A stretch of 20,980 nucleotides of DNA from an uncultured Bacilli bacterium (GCA_947624075.1 CANQIM010000003.1:1-20980); one strand, 5' to 3'. Positions 1 to 7,498 are shown, numbered from the stretch's first letter. Made by a program: numbers and translations. The notes: generated by a model from the sequence alone, not told the origin.

Positions 1-18
1 GGGGGGGGGGGGTATAAT
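1..18 (+). promoter_or_regulatory. Poly-G tract fused to a -10 box (candidate phase-variable promoter)
   Basis: Twelve consecutive G (1-12) are followed immediately by a perfect TATAAT (13-18). In such an AT-rich sequence a G12 run is highly unexpected. Any -35 box would lie left of the window. The surface-protein gene starts at 152, leaving an untranslated leader of about 125 nt. Homopolymer tracts between -35 and -10 boxes are a known phase-variation mechanism, because slippage changes the spacer length. Here the tract and the -10 are seen directly; switching is inference. Confidence 0.6.
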
Positions 19-151
19 ATTGTTATAGAATAAAGAGAAAGTGAAATTTAAAGTAAATTACTATGAATAAGAAATTAAGTGAGATTTTAACATTTACAAT
101 AAGTAGGAATAATCTTTCTTTTTAGTGTGAGTTATATGGAGGTTTTAAGTA

Positions 152-934
152 ATGAAAAAAATTAAAGGTAATATAAAATTAATAATAGGATTAATACTTG
201 GAATATTTATATCAGCAATAACATCTTACGCAGTAGCAGAAACATTAATAAAAAGTGCCGATGTTACCTATGTAGATAACTCTAAATTAGGCGCAACCAA
301 TGTTCAATCAGCAATCGATGGAACCTGTACAAAGTTTAGTAATGATTTACAGAGTTTCTTATTAAAGGTATATCCAGTAGGAAGTATTTATATAAGTTAC
401 AATAGTACTAATCCAGGAACACTATTTGGAGGAACATGGGAAAACTATGGAAATGGAAGAGTTTTAAAAGGAATAAATAGTGGAACAGCAGGAACAACAG
501 GAGGTTCTTCAACAGTAACTTTATCAATGTCTAATATACCAGCCCATACTCATGATATAAGTCACACTCATACAACGCCTAAGACAACTACCTCAACACT
601 TTCATTGACTGCACAATCAGCAGGTAGTGAACATGTACATGAATTGACTGGTCAAGCTCTTTTATGGCCGGCTCCACCTGATGGAGAAAGCCATGATGGA
701 TATAGCACGGGAGGATGGCGAAACGGAACTACTTTTCCATTTAGTGGTGTTACAAATATGACAAAAAGTGGTGGTCTTCACACTCACAGTGTCACAGGAA
801 ATGTTACAATACCAACAATGACAACAGATAGTATTAGTACAACAACATCAGGTTCAGCAGGCTCAACTAATCCGACTGCCATAAATGTCCAAGATCCTTA
901 TATCACAGTCTATATGTGGCGAAGAACTAAGTAA
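152..934 (+). CDS. Membrane-anchored surface protein with phage tail-collar-like C-terminal domain
   Basis: 260 aa. The start is supported by GGAGG at 138-142. Residues 7-29 are a hydrophobic export segment ending in AVA, so signal peptidase cleavage or membrane retention are both possible. Residues 40-56 carry a Y-x-DN...G-x-x-NVQ-x-AID module frequent in phage tail-fibre proteins, followed by Cys59. From about residue 74 the protein reads like a phage baseplate or tail-collar C-terminus: YPVGSIYISYNSTNPGTLFG, then GGTW, then His-rich motifs (IPAHTH near 129-134, SHTH, HVH, HTH near 210) and a terminal PYITVYMWRRTK. In phage short tail fibres the HxH pairs bind metal inside a trimer. The first ~65 residues are clearly paralogous to the protein at 20274-20843. 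No LPxTG sorting motif is present. No phage structural genes surround it, so a host surface adhesin is likelier than a prophage remnant. Receptor or ligand is unknown. Confidence 0.75.
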   Translation: MKKIKGNIKLIIGLILGIFISAITSYAVAETLIKSADVTYVDNSKLGATNVQSAIDGTCTKFSNDLQSFLLKVYPVGSIYISYNSTNPGTLFGGTWENYGNGRVLKGINSGTAGTTGGSSTVTLSMSNIPAHTHDISHTHTTPKTTTSTLSLTAQSAGSEHVHELTGQALLWPAPPDGESHDGYSTGGWRNGTTFPFSGVTNMTKSGGLHTHSVTGNVTIPTMTTDSISTTTSGSAGSTNPTAINVQDPYITVYMWRRTK

Positions 935-939
935 ATTAG

Positions 940-972
940 AAAATTTGGTTTCAACATTATCCCCAATTTTTT
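940..972 (+). terminator. Intrinsic terminator after the tail-collar-like gene
   Basis: AAAATTTGG (940-948) can pair imperfectly with the right arm CCCCAATTTT (961-970), followed by more T. The stem is weak, with one mismatch. The same right arm and T-run recur after the paralogous gene at 20881-20910, which supports a real, inherited module. Confidence 0.45.
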
Positions 973-973
973 C

Positions 974-1002
974 TTGACAGGCATATTTCTTAATGTTATA
1001 GT
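974..1002 (+). promoter_or_regulatory. Strong sigma-A promoter
   Basis: TTGACA (974-979), a 17-nt spacer, and TATAGT (997-1002). It directly follows the terminator and drives the gene at 1032. The expected transcript starts near 1009, giving a leader of about 23 nt. An identical TTGACA follows the related terminator at the window's right end. Confidence 0.75.
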
Positions 1003-1031
1003 AAGACCTATGTCAGTTAAGGGGGATTATT

Positions 1032-1685
1032 ATGGAAAAAAACATGACTATGCTTGATAAAAGATTAAGTGAATTAGATGGAATTTTCAATATAAAGCAA
1101 CTTGAAATAATAAAAGAGATTTTTACAATAATGGAAAGTAAATATCCAGCTCATTCTAAAGAAGACATTATTTCTATTTGTATTGAGACAATTTTAAAGC
1201 ATCAAGATAAAACAGATGATGCTTTAAGAGAAAAGATTTCAGAAAATATAAAGAAAGATTTACATTGTTTTACTGAAGAATTAGAAAGTCTAGATTTTGT
1301 AGGAAGAAATTTAGAATATTTTGATGAATTAGATCCAAATAGAATAAGTAGAAAAGTTACTAAAGAAATAGCTAAAGTAATGGCTGATTCTAAAGAAGAA
1401 TATGAAAGAAATGTATTTGTTATGACATGCTACATATCAGGTATGCCTTTAACAATGATTGCCAAGAGAAGTAATTTATCTATTTATGAAGTAGAAGATA
1501 TTATTAATGATGAAGTTTTACTTGCTTCTGTTAGAGCTATGATTGGTACAATGTTAGTTGAAAATAATGGGACTAATTTCGATACTTTAGGAAAAGCTTA
1601 TTCTAAAGAAGCTATTGATACATATATTAATCTAAATACTATTGAAAAAGCTGTTTATGGAAATCATCCTAAAAAAATTTGTTAA
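1032..1685 (+). CDS. Unrecognised protein with possible HTH near the C-terminus
   Basis: 217 aa. A GGGGG Shine-Dalgarno (1021-1025) lies 6 nt before the ATG; a second ATG at 1044 is possible. I do not recognise the family. The protein is mostly helical, charged and soluble, with no signal peptide or membrane segment. Residues ~130-162 (around SGMPLTMIAKRSNLSIYEVE) look like a helix-turn-helix of the sigma region-4 or LuxR type. This could indicate a DNA-binding role but is weak evidence. It has its own strong promoter just after the tail-collar-like surface gene and is closed by a hairpin at 1698-1740, so it appears monocistronic. It could be a regulator of the neighbouring surface locus, which is inference from position only. 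Confidence 0.7.
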   Translation: MEKNMTMLDKRLSELDGIFNIKQLEIIKEIFTIMESKYPAHSKEDIISICIETILKHQDKTDDALREKISENIKKDLHCFTEELESLDFVGRNLEYFDELDPNRISRKVTKEIAKVMADSKEEYERNVFVMTCYISGMPLTMIAKRSNLSIYEVEDIINDEVLLASVRAMIGTMLVENNGTNFDTLGKAYSKEAIDTYINLNTIEKAVYGNHPKKIC

Positions 1686-1697
1686 ATAAAAAATATT

Positions 1698-1740
1698 AAG
1701 TAAGATAAGTCTTTAAGCTAGATAATTTCTTACTTTTTTT
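1698..1740 (+). terminator. Intrinsic terminator between convergent genes
   Basis: AAGTAAGA (1698-1705) pairs with TCTTACTT (1728-1735), followed by a T-run to 1740. It overlaps the last codons of the minus-strand flippase gene. It ends the gene at 1032-1685. Confidence 0.55.
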
Positions 1741-3002
1741 AATGAATAGAAAGTAACTGCCAATACATTTAAACTAATTGCGATAATAAGTCCCCATAAA
1801 CCAATTCTTAATAAAGAAAGAATAAATAAAAATAAAGTCCTAATTACAACTCCAATTGTAGTAGCAGTAAAATTATCTTTACTTTTACCCATGGCATCTA
1901 AAGAAAAAGATAGGGGTGACTGAACATATTGAAAAAGACAAATTGGGGCTAAAACACGAACGTAACCCACACCTTCAGTAGTATGATAAATTGTTTTTAA
2001 AAAGAATTTTGGCATAATTAGAAAAGAAGCAGTAACTGGTATACCAATAAGCAAGGAAATCATAATAGCTTGCTTTATCTTTCTTTTCACTACTTTTTTA
2101 TTACCTTTAGCATATTCTTTGGAAACTACAGGTAGAAGGGCTTGAGAAATTGCTAAAGTAAAAAAAGATGGTAATAATACTAACGGCATTACATATCCTG
2201 ATAAAATACCATATTCATTAGTAATATAATTATTAGAATAACCACAACTTAATAAGACACTAGTTAAAATGATAGGCTCTAAAAAGTAACCAATACTTCC
2301 AATTAAACGTCCAGTTGTATTAGGTATTCCAATCGATAAACTTTCTTTAATATATTTTGGACTAGGATGTAAATCCTTTTTTTTGATGGTTAAATTTTTA
2401 GGTAAAAATAAAATCAATATAATTATAGATGAAAGTTCACTGATAATATTTGACAAAACAATATATAATACTGCATATTTTAAACCTAAAGGTAAGACTA
2501 AAGGGATTCCTATAATCATTAATAAAAGTCTGACAATATCTTCTAAAATATTACTAAAAATATGAGGAAACATTTTTTCTTTTCCAAAAAAATAGCTCCG
2601 ACAAATACTTGATATACTGGTAAAAGGAATTACTAAAGCAATAGCTAAAATACTTAAATAGGTATCTTTATTATGTAATAAATTATTAGCAAGGAAAGGG
2701 GCAATTAAAAAGATAATTACGATTAAAATACTATTTATTAATAGGCTAATTGGAATAATAGAAAAAAAGAGTTTAACATTATTTTTGGTATCTTCAGAGA
2801 CAAGTTTTGATAAAGCTGTCGGTAGACCAAATTGGCTTAATCCTATAAATAGAGAAAAGGTAGGAAGTATCAACATATAAAGGCCTAAACCTTCGGTACC
2901 AATTAATCTACTCATAATAATTTTAATAAGCATACCTAATATCTTAGTTATGAAGCCACCAATTAAAAGAATGATTGTTGATTTGATAAATTTTTCTTTC
3001 AT
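1713..3002 (-). CDS. SpoVB/MurJ-like lipid flippase (MOP superfamily)
   Basis: About 429 aa from the ATG at 3000-3002. A longer frame reaches a TTG at 3038, but that start overlaps a TATGAT-like -10 box at 3027-3032, so I prefer the ATG. The protein is a chain of roughly a dozen to fourteen hydrophobic helices with the family opening (IGGFITKILGMLIKIIMSRL, then GTEGLGLYMLILPTFSLFIG). It has the SpoVB-type GLPTALSKLV segment and a polar loop around KYAKGNKK-type basic residues. Family members flip lipid-linked polysaccharide or peptidoglycan precursors across the cytoplasmic membrane. SpoVB of Bacillus is needed for spore cortex synthesis. Length fits a slightly short SpoVB (usually ~500 aa). 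No clear Shine-Dalgarno is visible. SpoVB, MurJ-like and O-antigen flippases cannot be fully separated by eye, but the N-terminus is closest to SpoVB. Confidence 0.8.
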   Translation of the reverse strand: MKEKFIKSTIILLIGGFITKILGMLIKIIMSRLIGTEGLGLYMLILPTFSLFIGLSQFGLPTALSKLVSEDTKNNVKLFFSIIPISLLINSILIVIIFLIAPFLANNLLHNKDTYLSILAIALVIPFTSISSICRSYFFGKEKMFPHIFSNILEDIVRLLLMIIGIPLVLPLGLKYAVLYIVLSNIISELSSIIILILFLPKNLTIKKKDLHPSPKYIKESLSIGIPNTTGRLIGSIGYFLEPIILTSVLLSCGYSNNYITNEYGILSGYVMPLVLLPSFFTLAISQALLPVVSKEYAKGNKKVVKRKIKQAIMISLLIGIPVTASFLIMPKFFLKTIYHTTEGVGYVRVLAPICLFQYVQSPLSFSLDAMGKSKDNFTATTIGVVIRTLFLFILSLLRIGLWGLIIAISLNVLAVTFYSLKKVRNYLA

Positions 3003-3061
3003 ATTAAATTTTATGCAAAAAAAGGTATCATATTTCAAAAATATGTGCTATTATTTTATTA

Positions 3062-3155
3062 GAAGATAACGCCACTTAGCAAGTGTAAATTTATGTAAAT
3101 CGAACAAAAGTAAAATTTTGTAAAGAACTTATGTAAAGGCGAAAAGTTATCGATA
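3062..3155. repeat. Intergenic inverted and direct repeats, function unknown
   Basis: The 208-bp gap between the divergent flippase gene and the gene at 3211 contains nested repeats. A perfect hairpin CACTT-AGC-AAGTG lies at about 3073-3085. Tandem copies of an ATGTAAA-containing unit (TTTATGTAAATCG and CTTATGTAAAGGCG) follow. Outer imperfect arms are GATAACGCC near 3065 and GGCGAAAAGTTATC near 3137. This could be an operator cluster or a small structured RNA. I see no open frame in it. Confidence 0.4.
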
Positions 3156-3182
3156 AATATTCTTTAATTCAAAAAAAGGTTA

Positions 3183-3191
3183 TGTTATTCT
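3183..3191 (+). promoter_or_regulatory. Extended -10 promoter element
   Basis: TGT-TATTCT (3183-3191) lies only about 7 nt upstream of the Shine-Dalgarno AGAGGTGGAG. The implied leader is very short. No good -35 is visible, as expected for an extended -10. Confidence 0.4.
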
Positions 3192-3210
3192 AGTATTAGA
3201 GGTGGAGTAT

Positions 3211-4452
3211 ATGAGAGATGTAATTACTTTTTTAACTTCAAAGGAGATTATTGTAGTTTATATTGTTGCGGGAATTGCTTGTTTTTTAGCATTTATAATA
3301 TATTTAGTTGATAAAAATTACGATAAGAGAAAACAAAGACATAATACAAAAGAATTAAATAAATTAGTAGAAGAAGTAAGCGAAGTTATAAAGGAGGAAA
3401 ATATTAGTTATAATGAGCCTATTTTAGAGCCTGTTATTAAAGAAGAAGCACCTAGTGTAATTGAAAGTAAGCCTTTAGTAAATGAAGTAGAAATATTAGA
3501 TGAAAATAAAAGTAGTGTGGCTGAACCTGTCATAACTACTACTGTAGCGGTTGAAAATAATGTCAATTCTTATGCTAGTGATACTGCTACTCCAGTAGTA
3601 AGTGAAGTTATTAATACTGTACCAACGGAGAATAATATTGTTTTAGAAAACTTAAATCGTTTAGAAGAAGATAAAGGACAGATGGACTTTGAAAGTAAAT
3701 TGCAAGAGCCTGTTAGAAATGATGATGAATTACAATATACAACAATAGAGCCTAATCCAGAGCAAGCAAGAGAAGAGTTAAAGAAATTAGCTGAAGAGTT
3801 AGAAGTAGAGGAACAACAAATTGCTGAAAATCCTCAAACAATAATTACTAACTATGAAGAACAACAAGAGTCTAATGCCATCATTAGTCTAGAAGAATTA
3901 GTTAGAAAAAGTAAAGAAATGTATGCTAATAATGAACTTAATCAATATAAGGATGAAGGAAATGAGCCTATCAGTTTGACAGATTTAGAAGTAGCTAAAG
4001 AAGAAAATAATAAACCATACTATAATGAACCATTTATAATTGCTAATGCTGTTTCTGATATGGAAAAGTTAATCAATAAGCCAGTTCAAATTGAACAACT
4101 TCAAATGGATGACTTTGATACTGTTAATTCAAATCCTGTAGTAGAAAGTGTAACTCCTACTATTGTTCAAAAACCTACTATTATTACTAATTCTAGTACT
4201 TCAGTAGAAGTTATGAACAATAATGAGACCACTCCACAACAAGTTCAAGCTAAGCCAAAGGTTGAAGATTTATATCAAGTTTCTGCCTTTAAGAAAAGTC
4301 CTGTTATTTCACCAATTTATGGTATTGAAAGAAGTGAAGATGACTATTTAGAACTAGAAAATACCGCAAATTATGATAAGCTAGATGAAGAAATTAGAAA
4401 AACTAATGAGTTCTTGATGACTTTAAAAGAATTACAAAAAAATTTGGATTAA
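3211..4452 (+). CDS. Membrane-anchored acidic low-complexity protein
   Basis: 413 aa from the ATG at 3211. The frame also allows a GTG at 3202, but that lies inside the Shine-Dalgarno AGAGGTGGAG. There is one N-terminal membrane helix (residues ~13-33), then a basic stretch (DKRKQRH), so the rest is probably cytoplasmic. Residues ~45-340 are Glu/Asn/Thr/Val-rich, repetitive and likely disordered, with short coiled-coil stretches (REELKKLAEELEVEEQQ). The C-terminus is more conserved-looking: SAFKKSPVISPIYGI near 358-372, then a short helix rich in Lys/Glu/Leu. This layout (anchor, long flexible linker, short conserved tail) resembles scaffold or divisome-associated proteins, but I do not recognise the family. 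It is monocistronic, with its own promoter and a terminator at 4473-4498. Confidence 0.75.
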   Translation: MRDVITFLTSKEIIVVYIVAGIACFLAFIIYLVDKNYDKRKQRHNTKELNKLVEEVSEVIKEENISYNEPILEPVIKEEAPSVIESKPLVNEVEILDENKSSVAEPVITTTVAVENNVNSYASDTATPVVSEVINTVPTENNIVLENLNRLEEDKGQMDFESKLQEPVRNDDELQYTTIEPNPEQAREELKKLAEELEVEEQQIAENPQTIITNYEEQQESNAIISLEELVRKSKEMYANNELNQYKDEGNEPISLTDLEVAKEENNKPYYNEPFIIANAVSDMEKLINKPVQIEQLQMDDFDTVNSNPVVESVTPTIVQKPTIITNSSTSVEVMNNNETTPQQVQAKPKVEDLYQVSAFKKSPVISPIYGIERSEDDYLELENTANYDKLDEEIRKTNEFLMTLKELQKNLD

Positions 4453-4472
4453 CTCATTTAACTATGTTTATT

Positions 4473-4498
4473 AAAGTAGATTTATTTCTACTTTTTTT
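4473..4498 (+). terminator. Intrinsic terminator
   Basis: AAAGTAGA (4473-4480), loop TTTATT, TCTACTTT (4487-4494), then T-run to 4498. Perfect 8-bp stem. Confidence 0.8.
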
Positions 4499-4526
4499 CA
4501 TTTTTTCTTAAAATTTGTGCTATTAT

Positions 4527-4532
4527 TATAGT
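4527..4532 (+). promoter_or_regulatory. -10 box of the MBL hydrolase operon
   Basis: TATAGT at 4527-4532 is directly followed by the Shine-Dalgarno AGGAGAG (4533-4539) and the ATG at 4547. The leader would be only about 8-10 nt. The -35 is weak. Confidence 0.45.
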
Positions 4533-4546
4533 AGGAGAGATGATAG

Positions 4547-5479
4547 ATGAAGAAAAGAAGGAAAAGACGAAGAAGATTATATGAATTAATCATTTTAGTA
4601 ATCGTCCTTTTAGTTATTTTTTTACAAGAATTTGGCTATATAAACTTGAATGATTTAAATAGTATAAATGATATAAATTTTAAAAAAGAAGATACTCTTC
4701 CTGTTTTAGAGACAAATGGTAATTTAAAAGTCTTTTTTATTGATGTAGGTCAAGCTGATTCTATTCTCATTAGTAATAATAATGAAAATATGTTAATTGA
4801 TGCGGGTAATAATGAAGATGGTGCTAAACTTGTAAGCTATTTGCAATCTTTAGGTATAAATAATTTTAAATATGTTGTTGCCACTCATGCCCATGAAGAT
4901 CATATTGGGGGAATGGATGATATTATTAATAACTTTTCTATTGAAAACTTTTATATGCCTGATGTTGTAACTACGACAAGAACCTTTGAAGATGTTCTAG
5001 ATAGTCTCGAAGCAAAACAACTAGCTTTTCAAACGCCTAAAATTGCTGATTATTTCTATTTAGGTAGTGCCCGTTTCGAAGTTTTATATATTGGCAATTC
5101 AGAAGATGATTTAAATGACACATCGATTGTTTTAAAGATGACTTATGGTTCTAATAGTTTTCTTTTTATGGGAGACGCTACTAGTAAAATTGAAGAAAAG
5201 ATTATTTCTAAAGATATTAAAAGTGATGTATTGAAAGTTGCTCATCATGGTTCACAATATTCATCAACTAAAGCATTCTTGAAAAAAGTTGCGCCAAGTT
5301 ATGCCATCATTGAAGTAGGAAAGAACAATACTTACAAACATCCTAAAAAAATTACTTTGACTAAGCTTCAAGAGTTAAACACTAAAATTTATCGTACTGA
5401 TGAAGACGGTACAATTATTGCGACTACAGATGGTAAAAATATTACTTTTGAAACGCAAATAACTGATACGAATGGGTAG
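4547..5479 (+). CDS. ComEC/Rec2-like metallo-beta-lactamase-fold hydrolase, membrane-anchored
   Basis: 310 aa. AGGAGAG lies 7 nt before the ATG. An Arg/Lys-rich N-terminus is followed by one membrane helix (~12-29), so the enzyme domain should be extracytoplasmic. The MBL fold begins near residue 58 with FFIDVGQADSIL. It continues with the metal-binding HAHEDHIGG, the FLFMGDAT strand motif with its bridging Asp, and HHGSQYSS, then KHP. This set matches the stand-alone ComEC C-terminal-like hydrolases. In ComEC this domain is proposed to degrade the non-transported DNA strand during uptake, but many stand-alone versions have unknown substrates. A DUF3006 gene follows 9 nt after the stop, which is the typical partner of these hydrolases in Bacillota. 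The fold is secure; the nucleic-acid substrate is inference. Confidence 0.85.
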   Translation: MKKRRKRRRRLYELIILVIVLLVIFLQEFGYINLNDLNSINDINFKKEDTLPVLETNGNLKVFFIDVGQADSILISNNNENMLIDAGNNEDGAKLVSYLQSLGINNFKYVVATHAHEDHIGGMDDIINNFSIENFYMPDVVTTTRTFEDVLDSLEAKQLAFQTPKIADYFYLGSARFEVLYIGNSEDDLNDTSIVLKMTYGSNSFLFMGDATSKIEEKIISKDIKSDVLKVAHHGSQYSSTKAFLKKVAPSYAIIEVGKNNTYKHPKKITLTKLQELNTKIYRTDEDGTIIATTDGKNITFETQITDTNG

Positions 5480-5488
5480 GTGAGGAAA

Positions 5489-5713
5489 ATGAAATTTGCA
5501 GTTGATAGAATTGAAGGCGACATTGCTGTTTTAGAAAATATTGAAACAAAAGAAAAAAAAGAAGAGAGGCTTTCTTCTTTACCCCCAAACACTCATGAAC
5601 AAGCTATTTTAATTTATGAAAATGGCTTCTATTCTTTATCTAATGAAGAAGAATTATCTAGAAAAGATGCTCTAAGAGCGAAACTAGATCGTCTTAAAAA
5701 TCTTAAACATTAG
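5489..5713 (+). CDS. DUF3006 small protein
   Basis: 74 aa. The frame opens at a GTG (5480) directly after the upstream stop, but that GTG is part of the AGGTGAGG Shine-Dalgarno, so the ATG at 5489 is chosen. It opens with MKFAVDRIEGDIAVLE, the DUF3006 signature (VDR-x-EG-x-AVLE), and ends in a basic helix (RKDALRAKLDRLKNLK). It is translated with the ComEC-like hydrolase as an operon; the pairing is conserved in Bacillota but its molecular role is unknown. Its last 11 bases overlap the convergent gerC-like gene. Confidence 0.85.
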   Translation: MKFAVDRIEGDIAVLENIETKEKKEERLSSLPPNTHEQAILIYENGFYSLSNEEELSRKDALRAKLDRLKNLKH

Positions 5714-6101
5714 TCTTTAATTCTTTATAAATATCTTTTTTAGTATGAATAATATTTTTAGGTTTTATTGAAAATAATTTAACTATTTTGCTAGACTTTT
5801 CTAAATTTGTAACAAGAAACTTTACATCATTATAATAGAGTTTCTTTTTTGTTTTATCAGAAAGCTTTTTATAAGCATCTTCTAAATTTAAATCACTACT
5901 TTTATAATATTTATATTCATATTTAATACCATTTTCATCTTTTTTAGGAATAACTTCCTTTAAGTAAACCGTATACTTATCATTTGTAAAATCTATGCCA
6001 ATTGCTTCGATGATAGCTAAATTATTTAATTCAACATATTCTGGTATTTTAAAAATAAATGCTCCTAATAAAACAAGTACTAAAAGAAAGAGCTTTTTCA
6101 T
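5703..6101 (-). CDS. Short Ger(x)C-like germination protein, lacking lipobox and C-terminal domain
   Basis: 132 aa. The start ATG overlaps the gerA stop by 4 nt (ATGA); Shine-Dalgarno AAGGGGGAAG lies just upstream. It has a hydrophobic N-terminus, then EYVELNNLAIIEAIGIDF, the family hallmark that normally follows the lipid-modified Cys (C-W-x-x-x-EL-N-x-x-A-x-V-x-x-x-GID). Two things are odd. Typical Ger(x)C proteins are about 350-400 aa, and this one ends after the first domain. There is also no cysteine near the N-terminus, so it cannot be a lipoprotein and is probably held by its N-terminal helix. The frame is intact with a normal stop and a convergent neighbour overlap, so this looks like lineage reduction and not a fresh truncation. 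It should act with the GerA-family protein in the spore inner membrane. Confidence 0.75.
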   Translation of the reverse strand: MKKLFLLVLVLLGAFIFKIPEYVELNNLAIIEAIGIDFTNDKYTVYLKEVIPKKDENGIKYEYKYYKSSDLNLEDAYKKLSDKTKKKLYYNDVKFLVTNLEKSSKIVKLFSIKPKNIIHTKKDIYKELKTNV

Positions 6102-7483
6102 TTATACTTCCCCCTTACAACATTTTTAGTAAGAATAGAATTTCTCTTACGAATCCGTTTATTTATTTTTACGATAGAGTCATTTATTTCATTTTCATCA
6201 ATACTTATATAGTGATAGCCAAATAAACGAAGACTTATTATTTTATAAAGCATTATAATACTGCCAATAATTACTCCATAAATACCAAATATCGTGCCTA
6301 GTATTAATAAAAATATTTTATAATTTCTAAGGGCATTTACTAATTCTAATGATGTGAATATTAACGCCGCAATTGATGATATAGCAATCACAATAATCAT
6401 AATGGGAGAAACTATACCAGCTGCAACAGCGGCATCTCCTAAAATTAAACCTCCAAGTATTGAAACAGCTGAACCACTAGTTGAGGACATTCTTACATCG
6501 GATTCTCTTAATATTTCGAAACAAACAATCATAAACAAAGCTTCAATATAAGCAGGAAAGGGGACAAAGGTTCTTCCTGCTTTAAGCATTAAAAGTAAGG
6601 GGAGAGGTACTAAATTATAATTTCTAGTAGTAATCGCAATATAAATAGCGGGAGTAAATACAGCAATTATAAAGGCAAAGACACGAATTATTCTAATAAA
6701 AGAAGCATTACTTGGCTTTTGATAATAATCATCAACAGTATGAAAGAAGTCTAAAAAGAAACTAGGCAAGATTAACGTATAAGGACTCATATCGACTAAT
6801 ATTACAATTTTTCCTTCTAATAAAGCCATAGCACTCTTATCAGGACGTTCACTCATCATAATAGTAGGAAAAAAACTTTTTCTACCTTCTAGGGCAAACT
6901 TCAAATAACTTGAATCAATAATACCATCAATATCAATTTGTTCTAGTATTTTACTAATATTTTCAACTAATTTATTATCGGCAATATTATTCATATAAAG
7001 AATGGCTACTTTTGTTAAGGTACTTCTCCCAATTAATAATGACTTAGCTTGTAAATCACAAGATTTAATTCTTCTTCTAATAAGACCTAGATTGGTATTA
7101 AAGTTTTCACAAAAACTATCTTTTGGACCATTGATTGCTAATTCACTTTCAATTGTTGTAATACCTCTATCTAAAAAGGCTTTAAATTCACTAGCATAAA
7201 TTATTCCATAGACCATTATAATTAAAAAGCCTTGATTAACATAATCTAGTATTTCCTCTTTTTTAATTACCTTAATATTGGTATTAGGTAAAATAGCACA
7301 TAAATTTTTTAAGTCTTTCTTTTTTAGTAAAATTAATTCTCGTAAAATAAAATCATTTATGCCCGTACCATTAGTTAAAACTTCATTAAATAAAATATTT
7401 ACTTTTTTATTATCGACTAACACTTCTTTAAAAATATAATCTTCTGAATAACCAACTTGTTTTTTTAAATAATCTATCAGCAT
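6098..7483 (-). CDS. GerA/SpoVAF-family spore germination protein
   Basis: 461 aa from the ATG at 7481-7483. An ATG four codons upstream (7493-7495) is unlikely because it would sit at or before the expected transcript start, and GGTG precedes the inner ATG. The N-terminal soluble part (about residues 1-240) carries the family blocks GPKDSFCENFNTNLGLIRRR and SERPDKSAMALLEGKIVILV, then DMSPYTLILPSFF and the DDYY motif. The C-terminal part has about five membrane helices. GerA-family proteins are inner-spore-membrane subunits of nutrient germinant receptors; SpoVAF is a paralogue amplifying germination. The usual GTP in VDGTP is replaced by MSP here. The operon holds gerA then a short gerC-like gene and no gerB permease. 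GerAA and SpoVAF cannot be separated by eye. Confidence 0.88.
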   Translation of the reverse strand: MLIDYLKKQVGYSEDYIFKEVLVDNKKVNILFNEVLTNGTGINDFILRELILLKKKDLKNLCAILPNTNIKVIKKEEILDYVNQGFLIIMVYGIIYASEFKAFLDRGITTIESELAINGPKDSFCENFNTNLGLIRRRIKSCDLQAKSLLIGRSTLTKVAILYMNNIADNKLVENISKILEQIDIDGIIDSSYLKFALEGRKSFFPTIMMSERPDKSAMALLEGKIVILVDMSPYTLILPSFFLDFFHTVDDYYQKPSNASFIRIIRVFAFIIAVFTPAIYIAITTRNYNLVPLPLLLMLKAGRTFVPFPAYIEALFMIVCFEILRESDVRMSSTSGSAVSILGGLILGDAAVAAGIVSPIMIIVIAISSIAALIFTSLELVNALRNYKIFLLILGTIFGIYGVIIGSIIMLYKIISLRLFGYHYISIDENEINDSIVKINKRIRKRNSILTKNVVRGKYK

Positions 7484-7498
7484 ATTTTTCACCATTAT

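Noticed and set aside
63..125. A 20-codon open frame (MNKKLSEILTFTISRNNLSF) in the leader of the first surface gene
   Set aside because: No Shine-Dalgarno precedes it and the composition is ordinary for AT-rich DNA; a leader peptide is possible but unsupported.
152..934. Prophage remnant as explanation for the tail-collar-like gene
   Set aside because: No other phage structural, lysis, integrase or packaging gene is nearby, and the protein has a host-type export segment shared with non-phage-like paralogues.
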